From contig NZ_CP029188.1 of NCBI RefSeq assembly GCF_003097515.1, forward strand, positions 1,727,001 through 1,791,000: a stretch of 64,000 bases of DNA, given 5' to 3'. A program made the position numbers and the translations under genes. Below the pieces are notes generated by a model, which was not told the DNA's origin, searched no databases, and saw nothing but the letters and a program-made list of their open reading frames with translations. This document shows positions 24,396 through 33,599 of the stretch, piece after piece. The DNA comes from Streptomyces tirandamycinicus. GTDB taxonomy: Bacteria; Actinomycetota; Actinomycetes; Streptomycetales; Streptomycetaceae. How positions within the stretch are numbered: position 1 is the stretch's first letter; each line of letters begins with the position of its first letter.

Positions 24396-25622
24396 ATGGA
24401 TTCGAGGATCGTGGTGATCGGCGCCGGGATGGCGGGAGCGCGGCTGGCGCGGCAACTCGCCCCGGCGTACGACGTCACGCTGCTCGGCGAGGAGTCGCAC
24501 GCCCCCTACAACAGGGTGCTGCTGGCCGACGTCCTGGCAGGCCGGTACGGACCCGAGGTGATCGCGCTGCCCCCGGTCCCGGCCGACGGGGCCGAGGTGC
24601 GGCGCGGAGTGCGGGCGGTACGGATCGACCGCGGGACGCGGACCGTGCACTGCGCGGACGGCTCGGCGGTGGTGTACGACCGCCTGGTGCTGGCGACCGG
24701 CTCGAACCCGGTGCTGCCGCCGCTGCGCGGGCTCGACGGCGGACTGCCCGGCGGCGTCCACCCCTTCCGCACCCTCGACGACTGCCTGGCGCTGGCGGCC
24801 GTGGCCCGGCCCGGCAGCCGCGCGGTCGTCGTCGGCGGCGGGCTGCTCGGCGTCTCCGCCGCGCGGGCGCTGGCGGAACGCGGCACGGACGTGGTCGTCG
24901 CCCACCAGGGCCCCACCCTGATGGACCGCCATCTCGACCCGGAGGGCGGCGGGCTGGTGCGCCGCCATCTGGAGGGCCTCGGCGCGGAGGTCCACACCGA
25001 GTGCCACGTCCGCGGGCTGCGCCACCGCGACGGGGCCGTCACCGGTGTCGAACTCGCCAACGGCTTCGTCCTCGACGCCGACCACGTGGTCCTCGCCTGC
25101 GGCGTCCGGCCTCGCGTCGGCCTCGCGGCGGACGCGGGCCTCACGGTCCGCCAGGGCGTCGTCGTCGACGACACCCTGACCACCTCCGACGCGCGCGTCC
25201 ACGCCATCGGCGACTGCGCCGAACACGCGGGCACCGTGTACGGGCTGGCGGCCCCCGCCCTGGAGCAGGCCGACGTGCTCGCGGCGGTCCTGACGGCCGA
25301 ACCCGCACCGGGCCGGGAGACGGGAGGCCCGCGCTACACCGGCACCCGGTCCCTCACCCGACTCACCCTCGGATCCGCCGGCGCCTTCGACATCGCCGCG
25401 TTCGGGGAGCCCTCGCCGCGGCCCGGGGACGACGTCGTGCGCCTCGCCGACGCCACCCGCGGCGCCTACCGGAAGGTCGTCGTCCGCGGCAACCGGCTCG
25501 TCGGCGGCGTACTCCTCGGCGACCTCGCCTCCGTCGGCGCGCTCGCCCGGACCTGGGAGGGCGACGAGCCGCTCCCGGACGCACCCCTGCTCCACCTGCT
25601 CACCACCGATGGAGGACTCTGA
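24396..25622 (+). CDS. FAD/NAD(P)-dependent oxidoreductase of the nitrite reductase cluster
   Basis: A 408-residue flavoprotein resembling the N-terminal half of NirB. It shows VVIGAGMAGARLARQL (FAD), YNRVLLADVLAG, VVVGGGLLGVSAARAL (NADH) and VHAIGDCAEH, plus a C-terminal domain with AYRKVVVRGNRLVGGVLLGD. It lacks the [2Fe-2S] and siroheme domains. It starts 22 bp after the GlnR box and its stop is 1 bp before the nirB ATG, so it is the first gene of a nirB operon. It may pass electrons to NasA or assist nitrite reduction. Confidence 0.85.
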   Translation: MDSRIVVIGAGMAGARLARQLAPAYDVTLLGEESHAPYNRVLLADVLAGRYGPEVIALPPVPADGAEVRRGVRAVRIDRGTRTVHCADGSAVVYDRLVLATGSNPVLPPLRGLDGGLPGGVHPFRTLDDCLALAAVARPGSRAVVVGGGLLGVSAARALAERGTDVVVAHQGPTLMDRHLDPEGGGLVRRHLEGLGAEVHTECHVRGLRHRDGAVTGVELANGFVLDADHVVLACGVRPRVGLAADAGLTVRQGVVVDDTLTTSDARVHAIGDCAEHAGTVYGLAAPALEQADVLAAVLTAEPAPGRETGGPRYTGTRSLTRLTLGSAGAFDIAAFGEPSPRPGDDVVRLADATRGAYRKVVVRGNRLVGGVLLGDLASVGALARTWEGDEPLPDAPLLHLLTTDGGL

Positions 25623-25623
25623 G

Positions 25624-28134
25624 ATGACCACCCCCACGATCGTGCTCGTCGGCCACGGGATGGTCGGCCAGCACTTCCTGGAGGCCCTCGCGGAGCGGGG
25701 AGTCACCGGTCGCGCTCGGGTCGTCGTGCTGTGCGAGGAGCCGCGCCCCGCCTACGACCGGGTCCAGCTCACCTCGTACTTCTCCGGCCGCACACCCGAC
25801 GAGCTGTCCCTCGTCGAGGACGGGTTCATGGCGCGGCACGGCATCGAACTCCACCTGGACGACCCGGCGGAGCGCATCGACCGCACCGCCCGCACGGTCA
25901 CCTCCCGCAGCGGGCGGACGTTCCCGTACGACTCGCTCGTCCTGGCCACCGGCTCCTACCCGTTCGTGCCGCCCGTCCCGGGCCGCGACGCCGAGGGCTG
26001 CTTCGTCTACCGCACCATCGAGGACCTCCTCGCGATCGAGGAGTACGCCAAGACCTCCCGCACCGGAGTGGTCGTCGGCGGCGGACTCCTCGGTCTGGAG
26101 GCGGCCGGCGCGCTCAAGGGCCTGGGCCTGGACACCCACATCGTGGAGTTCGCGCCCCGGCTGATGCCGGTGCAGGTCGACGACGGCGGCGGCGCCGCGC
26201 TGCTGCGCACCATCGAGGGCATGGGCCTGACCGTCCACACCGGCGTCGGCACCCAGGAGATCGTCGCCGACGGCCCCGCCGTCACCGGCATGAACCTCTC
26301 CGACGGCTCGTCGCTCGCCACCGACCTGGTGGTCTTCTCCGCGGGCGTGCGCCCCCGCGACCAGCTGGCCCGCGACACCGGTCTCGCCGTCGGCGAACGC
26401 GGCGGCATCGCCGTCGACGAGCACTGCCGCACCTCCGACCCCGACGTGTACGCGATCGGCGAGTGCGCCCTCGCCTCGGACGGGCGGGTCTACGGTCTCG
26501 TCGCGCCCGGCTACGAGATGGCGAAGACCGTCGCGGACGTCCTCGCCGACCGGACCTCCGACACCACCTTCACCGGCGCCGACACCTCCACCAAGCTGAA
26601 GCTCCTCGGCGTGGACGTGGCCTCCTTCGGCGACGCGCACGGCACGGCCGACGGCTGCCTCGACGTCGTCTACTCCGACTCCCGCTCCGGGGTCTACAAG
26701 AAGCTGGTCGTCGCCGCGGACGGCGCCCTGCTCGGCGGCGTCCTCGTCGGCGACGCCGACTCGTACGGCATGCTCCGCCCCCTCACCGGCTCCGTACCGC
26801 CCGTGCCGCCCGAGCAGCTGGTACTGCCCGCCGGTGCCGGGGCGCCCGTCGCCCTCGGCCCGTCCGCGCTGCCCGACGAGGCCGTGATCTGCTCCTGCCA
26901 CAACGTCACCAAGGGCGAGATCTGCGCCCACACCACCCTGCCCGAGGTGAAGAAGTGCACCAAGGCGGGCACCGGCTGCGGAAGCTGCGTCAAGGTCATC
27001 GGCCAGCTGCTGCCGCAGGCCGCCGACCAGGGCCTGTGCGGCTGCTTCTCCTACACCCGCAGTGAGCTGTACGAGATCGTCCGCACCCTCGGCCTCGCCT
27101 CTTACGCCGAACTGCTCGACTCGCACGGGCGGCAGGAGGCCCGCGGCGGCGACGGCTGCGAGATCTGCAAGCCCGCCGTCGGCTCGATCCTGGCCAGCCT
27201 CGGCGGCGGCTACATCCTCGACGGCGAGCAGGGGGCCCTCCAGGACACCAACGACCACTTCCTCGCCAATCTGCAGCGCAACGGCTCCTACTCGATCGTG
27301 CCGCGCATCCCCGGTGGCGAGATCACCCCCGAGAAGCTCATCGTGATCGGCGAGGTGGCCCGGGACTTCGGCCTCTACACCAAGATCACCGGCGGTCAGC
27401 GCATCGACATGTTCGGCGCCCGCGTGGACCAGCTGCCCGCGATCTGGACGCGGCTGGTGGACGCCGGCTTCGAGTCGGGCCACGCCTACGGGAAGTCGCT
27501 GCGCACGGTCAAGTCGTGCGTGGGGCAGACCTGGTGCCGCTACGGGGTCCAGGACAGCGTGCGCATGGCGATCGACCTCGAACTGCGCTACCGCGGCCTG
27601 CGCGCACCCCACAAGCTGAAGTCGGCGGTCTCCGGCTGCGCCCGCGAGTGCGCGGAGGCGCAGTCCAAGGACTTCGGCGTGATCGCCACCGCCAACGGCT
27701 GGAACCTGTACGTCGGCGGCAACGGCGGGGCCACCCCGCGCCACGCGGACCTGCTCGCCCAAGACCTGTCCGACGCCGAACTCGTCCGGCTCATCGACCG
27801 GTTCCTGATGTTCTACATCCGCACCGCGGACCGCCTGGAGCGCACCTCGGTCTGGCTGGAGCGCCTGGAGGGCGGACTCGACCACCTGCGGGACGTCGTG
27901 GTGCACGACTCCCTCGGGCTGTGCGGCGAACTCGAGGCCATGATGGCCCGGCACGTGGCGGGCTACCGCGACGAATGGGCCGCGACCCTCGACGACCCGG
28001 ACCGGCTGCGCCGCTTCGTGTCGTTCGTGAACGCCCCGGGCGCACCGGACCCCTCCGTGAAGTTCGTCCCCGAGCGGGACCAGATCAAGCCGGACCTCAC
28101 CGTTCTCACGCTGGAAAGGACGCTCACCCGATGA
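25624..28134 (+). CDS. nirB: assimilatory nitrite reductase [NAD(P)H], large subunit
   Basis: An 836-residue multidomain enzyme reducing nitrite to ammonium. Domains in order: FAD/NADH-binding (VLVGHGMVGQHFLEAL and VVVGGGLLGLEAAGAL); a BFD-like [2Fe-2S] domain with C423, C425, C452 and C455; a second Cys pair (CEICKPA); and the sulfite/nitrite reductase half with siroheme-[4Fe-4S] cysteines C632, C638, C672 and C676. ATG 25624 is used because it directly follows the previous stop. The siroheme could come from the chelatase-like protein at 13166-14167. The stop overlaps the nirD start (ATGA). Confidence 0.95.
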   Translation: MTTPTIVLVGHGMVGQHFLEALAERGVTGRARVVVLCEEPRPAYDRVQLTSYFSGRTPDELSLVEDGFMARHGIELHLDDPAERIDRTARTVTSRSGRTFPYDSLVLATGSYPFVPPVPGRDAEGCFVYRTIEDLLAIEEYAKTSRTGVVVGGGLLGLEAAGALKGLGLDTHIVEFAPRLMPVQVDDGGGAALLRTIEGMGLTVHTGVGTQEIVADGPAVTGMNLSDGSSLATDLVVFSAGVRPRDQLARDTGLAVGERGGIAVDEHCRTSDPDVYAIGECALASDGRVYGLVAPGYEMAKTVADVLADRTSDTTFTGADTSTKLKLLGVDVASFGDAHGTADGCLDVVYSDSRSGVYKKLVVAADGALLGGVLVGDADSYGMLRPLTGSVPPVPPEQLVLPAGAGAPVALGPSALPDEAVICSCHNVTKGEICAHTTLPEVKKCTKAGTGCGSCVKVIGQLLPQAADQGLCGCFSYTRSELYEIVRTLGLASYAELLDSHGRQEARGGDGCEICKPAVGSILASLGGGYILDGEQGALQDTNDHFLANLQRNGSYSIVPRIPGGEITPEKLIVIGEVARDFGLYTKITGGQRIDMFGARVDQLPAIWTRLVDAGFESGHAYGKSLRTVKSCVGQTWCRYGVQDSVRMAIDLELRYRGLRAPHKLKSAVSGCARECAEAQSKDFGVIATANGWNLYVGGNGGATPRHADLLAQDLSDAELVRLIDRFLMFYIRTADRLERTSVWLERLEGGLDHLRDVVVHDSLGLCGELEAMMARHVAGYRDEWAATLDDPDRLRRFVSFVNAPGAPDPSVKFVPERDQIKPDLTVLTLERTLTR

Positions 28135-28478
28135 CGATCCAGGACGCGCCCGCGGTCACACTCCAGATCGAACTGTCCGGCGCCTGGCTGCCCGTCTGCG
28201 AGATCACCCGGCTCACCCCGGGCCGCGGGATGGCCGCGCTGCTCCCCGACGGCCGGCAGGCCGCGGTCTTCCTGGACCGCGCGGGGACTCCGTACGCGAT
28301 CGACAACCGCGACCCGTTCACCGGCGCCCAGGTCCTGTCCCGCGGCCTGCTGGGCTCCGCCGACGGGCGGCCGTTCGTCGCCTCCCCGCTGCTGAAGCAG
28401 CGGTTCGACCTGGCGACGGGCCGCTGCCTGGACGACGACGAGGTGTCGGTGGGCGTGTACCCGGTACGCCGGGCCTGA
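28131..28478 (+). CDS. nirD: nitrite reductase [NAD(P)H], small subunit
   Basis: A 115-residue Rieske-fold subunit of nitrite reductase. The fold is recognised from WLPVCEITRLTPGRGMAALL, YAIDNRDPFTGAQVLSRG and SPLLKQRFDLATGRCLDD. As usual for NirD, the Cys/His ligands of a true Rieske cluster are absent, so it is structural rather than redox-active. It overlaps nirB by 4 bp (ATGA), which argues for coupled translation. Confidence 0.93.
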   Translation: MTIQDAPAVTLQIELSGAWLPVCEITRLTPGRGMAALLPDGRQAAVFLDRAGTPYAIDNRDPFTGAQVLSRGLLGSADGRPFVASPLLKQRFDLATGRCLDDDEVSVGVYPVRRA

Positions 28479-28689
28479 CGGGAAACGGGCGGGCCCCGGC
28501 GGCCCGGCGATGCGGCCCGCCCGGCGATGCGGCGCTGCGGCGAGGCACGTGCGGCCGGCCCGGACGCGTGGAACTGCCGGACGCGCGGGGGCGGCGGAAC
28601 TCCGGAGCGATGCCGGGCCGGGCCGGGCGTATGGTCCGTGCGGTAAACCGGGTGCGGTCCGGAGAGGGCCTCCGCTACTGTCGCCGCCC

Positions 28690-29202
28690 ATGACGCTTCC
28701 CCGGGTACGTCCCCCCTTCGTGGCAGACGAGCGCACCCAGCTCGTCGGCTGGCTCGACATGCAGCGCGCGATCGTCCACTACAAGTGCGAGGGGCTCGCG
28801 GAGGCGGACGCCCACCGGCCGGTCCTGCCGGCCTCGCCCCTGATGACGGTGGCGGGCATCGTCTCCCATCTGCGCTGGACCGAGAACTCCTGGTTCGAGG
28901 TGCTCTTCCTCGGCCGGCCCGCCGACGGACCGCAGTTCGCCGAGGCGCCCGAGGACGCCGACATGCGCGTCGAGGGCGTCCCGCTGGCACGCCTGCTGGA
29001 GGAGTACCGGCGGCAGTGCGCGATCTCGAACGAGATCATCGCGGCCCACGCGCTCGACGAGACCGGCCGCCACCCCGACTACACGTCGTCCGCGGCGACC
29101 CTGCGCTGGATGCTGATCCACATGGTGGAGGAGACCGCCCGGCACGCCGGTCACCTGGACGCCGTCCGGGAACTGCTCGACGGGCAGAAGGGCTACTACT
29201 GA
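28690..29202 (+). CDS. DinB-family (DUF664-type) protein
   Basis: This 170-residue four-helix-bundle protein has the DinB/YfiT layout. His ligands are expected at IVSHLRWTENSW, and at IHMVEETARHAGHLDAVREL near the C-terminus. In actinobacteria the fold includes mycothiol-dependent enzymes and metal-dependent hydrolases. A -10 TACTGT (28676-28681) ends 8 bp before the ATG, suggesting leaderless transcription. The substrate is unknown. Confidence 0.82.
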   Translation: MTLPRVRPPFVADERTQLVGWLDMQRAIVHYKCEGLAEADAHRPVLPASPLMTVAGIVSHLRWTENSWFEVLFLGRPADGPQFAEAPEDADMRVEGVPLARLLEEYRRQCAISNEIIAAHALDETGRHPDYTSSAATLRWMLIHMVEETARHAGHLDAVRELLDGQKGYY

Positions 29203-29458
29203 CACGGCACCCGGCTGCCCGCGCCGCCCGGGAGCTGCGAAGGGCCGTTCCGGCGGGGCCACGACCGGCCCGGACGCCCGGACGCCCAGGCGCCTGACGG
29301 GTACTCAGACCGTCTCCTTACCAGGCCGTGCGGCCGGCCGTACTCTTGCGGCACGGCCCGCCGCCCCCGCCACACCCGGGACTACCGAGCGGGCACCACG
29401 GGGCAGGGGGGTCGCGCCGGCGAGACCGCCGGGTGACCGAGTAGCGGAGGAGTACCGC

Positions 29459-30394
29459 ATGCCGTCGACGACCGGCTGGACCAGGCACGACATCCCCGAC
29501 CAGAGCGGACGCACCGCCGTGGTCACCGGAGCCAACAGCGGCATCGGGCTGGTCACGGCCGGGGAACTGGCCCGGCGCGGGGCGCGGGTGCTGCTCGCCT
29601 GCCGCAGCGGGGCACGCGGCAGGCAGGCCGTCGAGCGCATCCGGCGCCAGGTGCCCGGCGCCGACGTGGAGTTCAGGCCGCTGGACCTGGCCGACCTGTC
29701 GTCCGTGCGAGCGTTCGCGGAGTCGTACACGCCCGGGACGCTCGACCTGCTCGTCAACAACGCGGGCGTGATGGCCCTGCCGTACGGCCGCACGGCCGAC
29801 GGCTTCGAGACCCAGTTCGGGATCAACCACCTGGGGCACTTCGCCCTGACCGGACTGCTCGCCGGGAAGCTGCTGCACACCCCCGGCGCCCGCGTGGTGA
29901 CCGTGTCCAGCGGGATGCACGCGCTGGCCAACGTCGACATGGGCGACCTGAACAGCGAGCGCCGCTACCACCGCTGGGTGGCCTACGCCCGCTCCAAGAC
30001 GGCCAATCTGCTCTTCACGCACGAACTGGCGCGGCGGCTACGGGAGGCGGGTGCGGACGTCGTCGCGGCGGCCGCGCACCCCGGCTACGCGGCGACCAAC
30101 CTTCAGACCGCCGGGGCGAGGATGGAGGGCCGCCGTACCGCGGAACGGCTCGCCGAGCTCGGCAACCGGGTCTTCGCCCAGTCCGCGGAGGCGGGGGCGC
30201 TGCCCACGCTGTACGCGGCGACCGCACCCGGTGTGCGCCCCGACTCGTTCACCGGCCCGCGCCTGATGGGGATGCGAGGCGCGCCCGCGCCGTCCCGGCG
30301 TGCCGGGTGGACGCTGAACGACGCCGCCGGTGAGCGGCTCTGGGTCGCCTCCGAGCAGCTCACCGGCGTGACATACGACGACCTCAAGCGCTGA
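29459..30394 (+). CDS. short-chain dehydrogenase/reductase
   Basis: A 311-residue SDR of the WW-domain oxidoreductase/retinol dehydrogenase-like group. The cofactor loop is VVTGANSGIGLVTAGEL (NADP-type Arg follows at LACRSG). The NNAG motif reads DLLVNNAGVMALPYG, Ser is in VVTVSSGMHA and the catalytic Y-x3-K is YARSKTANLLF. The substrate is not identifiable. A GGAGGAG ribosome-binding sequence precedes the ATG. Confidence 0.9.
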   Translation: MPSTTGWTRHDIPDQSGRTAVVTGANSGIGLVTAGELARRGARVLLACRSGARGRQAVERIRRQVPGADVEFRPLDLADLSSVRAFAESYTPGTLDLLVNNAGVMALPYGRTADGFETQFGINHLGHFALTGLLAGKLLHTPGARVVTVSSGMHALANVDMGDLNSERRYHRWVAYARSKTANLLFTHELARRLREAGADVVAAAAHPGYAATNLQTAGARMEGRRTAERLAELGNRVFAQSAEAGALPTLYAATAPGVRPDSFTGPRLMGMRGAPAPSRRAGWTLNDAAGERLWVASEQLTGVTYDDLKR

Positions 30395-30435
30395 CCCGGG
30401 CCGGGTCGGCGGGCCGGTCCGGGCCCCGGGCTGGA

Positions 30436-30843
30436 CTACTGGCCCTCGACGGCCTTCGGGTCCATCCAGACGATCTCCCAGATGTGGTGGTCCGGGTCCT
30501 GGAAGGAGCGGCCGTACATGAAGCCGTGGTCCATCGGCTCGTTCGCGGGTGAGCCCCCGGCCGCCAGGGCCGCGTCGGCCAGCTCGTCGACCTTCTCGCG
30601 GCTCTCGGCGCTCAGCGCGACGATCACCTCGGTGCTGGTGGCGGCGTCCGCGACGGCCTTCTTGGTGAAGTCCTTGAACTTGGCCTCGGTCAGCAGCATC
30701 GCGAAGATCGTGTCGCTGACGACCATGCAGGCGGCGGTCTCGTCGGTGAACCGGGGGTTGAAGGTGTAGCCGACGGCCTCCCAGAACGCCTTCGACGCGT
30801 CGAGGTCCTTCACCGGCAGGTTCACGAAGATCATCTGGGACAT
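30436..30843 (-). CDS. VOC-family (glyoxalase/bleomycin-resistance) protein
   Basis: A 135-residue protein made of two beta-alpha-beta-beta-beta halves. The first runs MIFVNLPVKDLDASKAFWEAVGY. The second ends FQDPDHHIWEIVWMDP, with His and Glu as candidate metal ligands. It resembles the group often annotated as lactoylglutathione lyase-like. The ATG at 30843 fits the family start. Substrate unknown. Confidence 0.88.
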   Translation of the reverse strand: MSQMIFVNLPVKDLDASKAFWEAVGYTFNPRFTDETAACMVVSDTIFAMLLTEAKFKDFTKKAVADAATSTEVIVALSAESREKVDELADAALAAGGSPANEPMDHGFMYGRSFQDPDHHIWEIVWMDPKAVEGQ

Positions 30844-31429
30844 GGCGGGTGCCTCTCTGGTGGTCTTGCTCGTCGTCGCGCCTTGTGGCGTCGCTTGTCG
30901 TGGGTAGAGACCCCCGGGGCGGGCCGGACTCATCGCTCGCGGCGGGGGCATTTTCCGGAACGAGCGCGGCGGCCTCCCGGAGCGGGTGAGGCCGGCCGCC
31001 CACCGGGGCGCTCTCGACGGAGCCGCGGCGGACCTCGGGCACGGCCGGAGAGCCGAGCGGGCGTGCCGGCACCGGCGGGCGGCACCGGCGAGCGGCACCG
31101 GGTCGCTCCCGGGCCCGCCCGGGAGCCGGAGGCCGGGAGCGATAGGTCGCACGGCCGAGGGCCGGCTGTACGGGCCCGTACAGCCGGGCCCGTACAGCCG
31201 GGGCCGTACAGCCGGGGCCCGGAGCCGGGGCCCGGAGCCGGGGCCCGCGGAGCCGGGCGGGAGATGCGCGCCTGGCCGGGAACGGCCGGTCGCCCCGTCC
31301 CGCAGGGGACGTCTTCACGTCACCCCTCGTTGACGCAAAGTCAATTCCACGCTTCTAGGGTCCGTTGGCGCGCGACCCCGCCCCGCCGCCCGGCGGGGGG
31401 AAGGGCAGTCACGACCCCCTGGAGTGACA
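30844..31429. other. gene-free repeat-rich region upstream of the PhoX-like gene
   Basis: The 586 bp contain GGCACCGG-type repeats, then two tandem families at 31162-31256: GGGCCCGTACAGCC three times, then GGGGCCCGGAGCC three times. At the right end there is a promoter-like segment with a TTGAC-n5-GTCAA dyad (31330-31344). I see no convincing gene. Confidence 0.55.
31330..31361 (+). promoter_or_regulatory. promoter-like segment with TTGAC/GTCAA dyad
   Basis: TTGACG at 31330 and TAGGGT at 31356-31361 resemble -35 and -10 elements, although the 20-bp spacing is long. TTGAC-gcaaa-GTCAA (31330-31344) is a perfect 5-bp dyad, a possible operator overlapping the -35. It lies about 70 bp upstream of the PhoX-like gene. 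Confidence 0.35.
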
Positions 31430-32590
31430 GTGGAACGACGCAGCTTCCTGCGTGGAGCGGTCATCGGCACGTCCGCGGCCGCCTTCGGCGGCACGCTGTG
31501 GCAGGGCGCCGCCTCCGCGGCCCCCGCACAGCCCGGCCCGGGACCGTACGGGGCGCTCGGCGCGGCCGACGCCAACGGCATCCGGCTGCCGGCCGGGTTC
31601 ACCAGCAGGGTGATCGCCCGTTCCGGGCAGAAGGTCGCCTCCACCTCGTACACCTGGCACAACGCCCCCGACGGCGGCGCCTGCTTCGCCGACGGCTCCG
31701 GCTGGATCTATGTGTCCAACTCCGAGATCAACCCGTCCGGCGGGGCCAGCGCGGTCCGGTTCTCCTCGGCGGGCGCGATCACCGGGGCCTACCGGATCCT
31801 GTCGGGCACCCGCACCAACTGCGCGGGCGGCAAGACCCCGTGGAACACCTGGCTGTCGTGCGAGGAGGTCAGCCTCGGCTACGTCTACGAGACCGACCCC
31901 TGGGGGGTGAACGCCGCCGTCCGCCGGGACGCCATGGGCCGGTTCAAGCACGAGGCGGCGGCGGCCGACCCGGTCCGCAAGGTCGTGTACCTGACCGAGG
32001 ACGAGAGCAACGGCTGCCTCTACCGCTTCATCCCGACGACCTGGGGCGACCTGTCCTCCGGAACGCTGCAGGTGCTGGTCGCCGGAACCGCCACCTCGGG
32101 CACGTTCGGCTGGGCGAACGTGCCCGACCCGGACGGCTCCCCCACCGCGACCCGCAGCCAGGTGTCCGGCGCGAAGAGGTTCAACGGCGGCGAGGGCTGC
32201 CACTACGCCAACGACACCGTCTGGTTCACCACCAAGGGCGACAACCGCCTCTGGCAGCTCAACCTCACCAGCGGCACCTATGAACTCGCCTACGACGACT
32301 CCCTGGTGACGGGCGGCTTGGCCCCGCTCACCGGCGTGGACAACGTCACCGGCTCGTCCTCGGGCGACCTGTTCGTCGCGGAGGACGGCGGCAACATGGA
32401 GATCTGCCTGATCACCCCGGACGACGTCGTCGCTCCGTTCCTGCGGATAGACGGCCAGTCCGGCTCGGAGATCACCGGACCCGCCTTCTCGCCGGACGGG
32501 CGGCGGCTGTACTTCTCCAGCCAGCGGGGGACCAGCGGCAGCTCGTCCGGCGGCATCACCTACGAGGTGACGGGACCGTTCCGGGCGTAA
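31430..32590 (+). CDS. Tat-exported PhoX-like (DUF839) phosphatase/beta-propeller protein
   Basis: A 386-residue protein that begins with a twin-arginine signal (ERRSFLRGAVIGTSAAAFGG, cleavage near ASAAP). The mature part has the DUF839/PhoX landmarks LPAGFTSRVIARSGQKV, TWHNAPDGGACFADGSGWIY, NTWLSCEEV and YLTEDESNGCLYRF, matching calcium-dependent alkaline phosphatases. GTG 31430 is chosen because GGAG lies 5 bp upstream; GTG 31424 is also in frame. The 3' end overlaps the convergent ArsR-like gene by 35 bp. No PHO box was seen upstream, so phosphate control is not supported. Confidence 0.82.
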   Translation: MERRSFLRGAVIGTSAAAFGGTLWQGAASAAPAQPGPGPYGALGAADANGIRLPAGFTSRVIARSGQKVASTSYTWHNAPDGGACFADGSGWIYVSNSEINPSGGASAVRFSSAGAITGAYRILSGTRTNCAGGKTPWNTWLSCEEVSLGYVYETDPWGVNAAVRRDAMGRFKHEAAAADPVRKVVYLTEDESNGCLYRFIPTTWGDLSSGTLQVLVAGTATSGTFGWANVPDPDGSPTATRSQVSGAKRFNGGEGCHYANDTVWFTTKGDNRLWQLNLTSGTYELAYDDSLVTGGLAPLTGVDNVTGSSSGDLFVAEDGGNMEICLITPDDVVAPFLRIDGQSGSEITGPAFSPDGRRLYFSSQRGTSGSSSGGITYEVTGPFRA

Positions 32591-33599
32591 GTCCGGGCGC
32601 GAGCACCCCCGGCGGCTCCGGATCGCGCTGGGCGCGGCCCCTCAGCAGGGCCGTGCCCAGCGGCGTCATCGTGTGCAGCACCGCGTTCCCGTTCCGCAGC
32701 GTGACCACGAGCCCGGCCTCCCGCAGCACGCAGGCGTGCTGGCTGGCGGAGGCGAGCGACACCCCCGCCCGGCGGGCGAGTTCGCTCGTGGTGCAGCCGC
32801 TGCCGATGGACTGCAGCACCGCCGAGCGGGTGTGCCCCACGAGCCGGCCCAGCGACATCCCGTCCCGCTCCCAGGTCATCGGCGACCCGCTGTGCGTCAG
32901 CGGGTAGACCAGTACCGGCGGCAGCTCCGGGTCCCGGCGGACCACGGGCGTGCCGCGGCAGAAGTACGACGGCTGCAGCAGCAGCCCGCGCCCCTCCAGC
33001 CGCAGCTCGCGGTCCACCGGGTAGTCGGCCTCCAGTACCGGCGCGCGCCAGCGCAGCATCGGCGGCAGCGAGGCCAGCAGCTCGTCCGCGCCCCCGTCGA
33101 GCAGGGCCCGGCCGCGCACGGCCCGATCGGCCTCCACCGCCGCCTGGATGTGCGGCCAGTACGGCTCGATCGCCGACCGGTGGTAGCTGCGGAGCACCCC
33201 GACGAGCCGGTCCATCGGCCCGTCCGCGCCGTCGGCGAGCCCGGCGAGGCGGCCCGTGAGCACGGCGTGCGGCCGCTCCGCGGCGAGCAGCGCCAGCTCG
33301 GCCCCGAGCCTGCGCGCCGGGGTGGCCCGCACCGCCTCCAGGCCCTCGTCCAGGCCCTCCAGAGCCTCGGGCGGGGTCAGGAAGTCCGGGAAATAGCCGC
33401 GTTGCGGGACGAGCGCCGCGAGGAGCCGTGTTTCACCGTTGAGCCGGGCTCGGGTTTCCGTCCGCCATTCGCCGAAGACGGTGGCTCCGCGCCGGTCCCG
33501 TAAACGGTGGAAACTCAGAATCGTTTCCCACAAAACATCCGGTCTGGCCGCCATCCGCACCCTGGCGAGGTCTTCACCGGTGAAGTGGATTCGCAGCAC
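32556..33599 (-). CDS. ArsR-type winged-helix regulator with long N-terminal domain
   Basis: A 347-residue protein starting at GTG 33599 with LRIHFTGEDLARVRMAARPD, a beginning I associate with a Streptomyces family of large ArsR-like regulators. The N-terminal 230 residues form an uncharacterised ligand-binding-like region. The C-terminal winged helix is seen as GCTTSELARRAGVSLASASQHACVLREAGLVVT. Proteins of this kind often sit beside antibiotic or secreted-enzyme genes. Its 3' end overlaps that of the PhoX-like gene by 35 bp. Confidence 0.8.
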   Translation of the reverse strand: MLRIHFTGEDLARVRMAARPDVLWETILSFHRLRDRRGATVFGEWRTETRARLNGETRLLAALVPQRGYFPDFLTPPEALEGLDEGLEAVRATPARRLGAELALLAAERPHAVLTGRLAGLADGADGPMDRLVGVLRSYHRSAIEPYWPHIQAAVEADRAVRGRALLDGGADELLASLPPMLRWRAPVLEADYPVDRELRLEGRGLLLQPSYFCRGTPVVRRDPELPPVLVYPLTHSGSPMTWERDGMSLGRLVGHTRSAVLQSIGSGCTTSELARRAGVSLASASQHACVLREAGLVVTLRNGNAVLHTMTPLGTALLRGRAQRDPEPPGVLAPGLTPGTVPSPRR

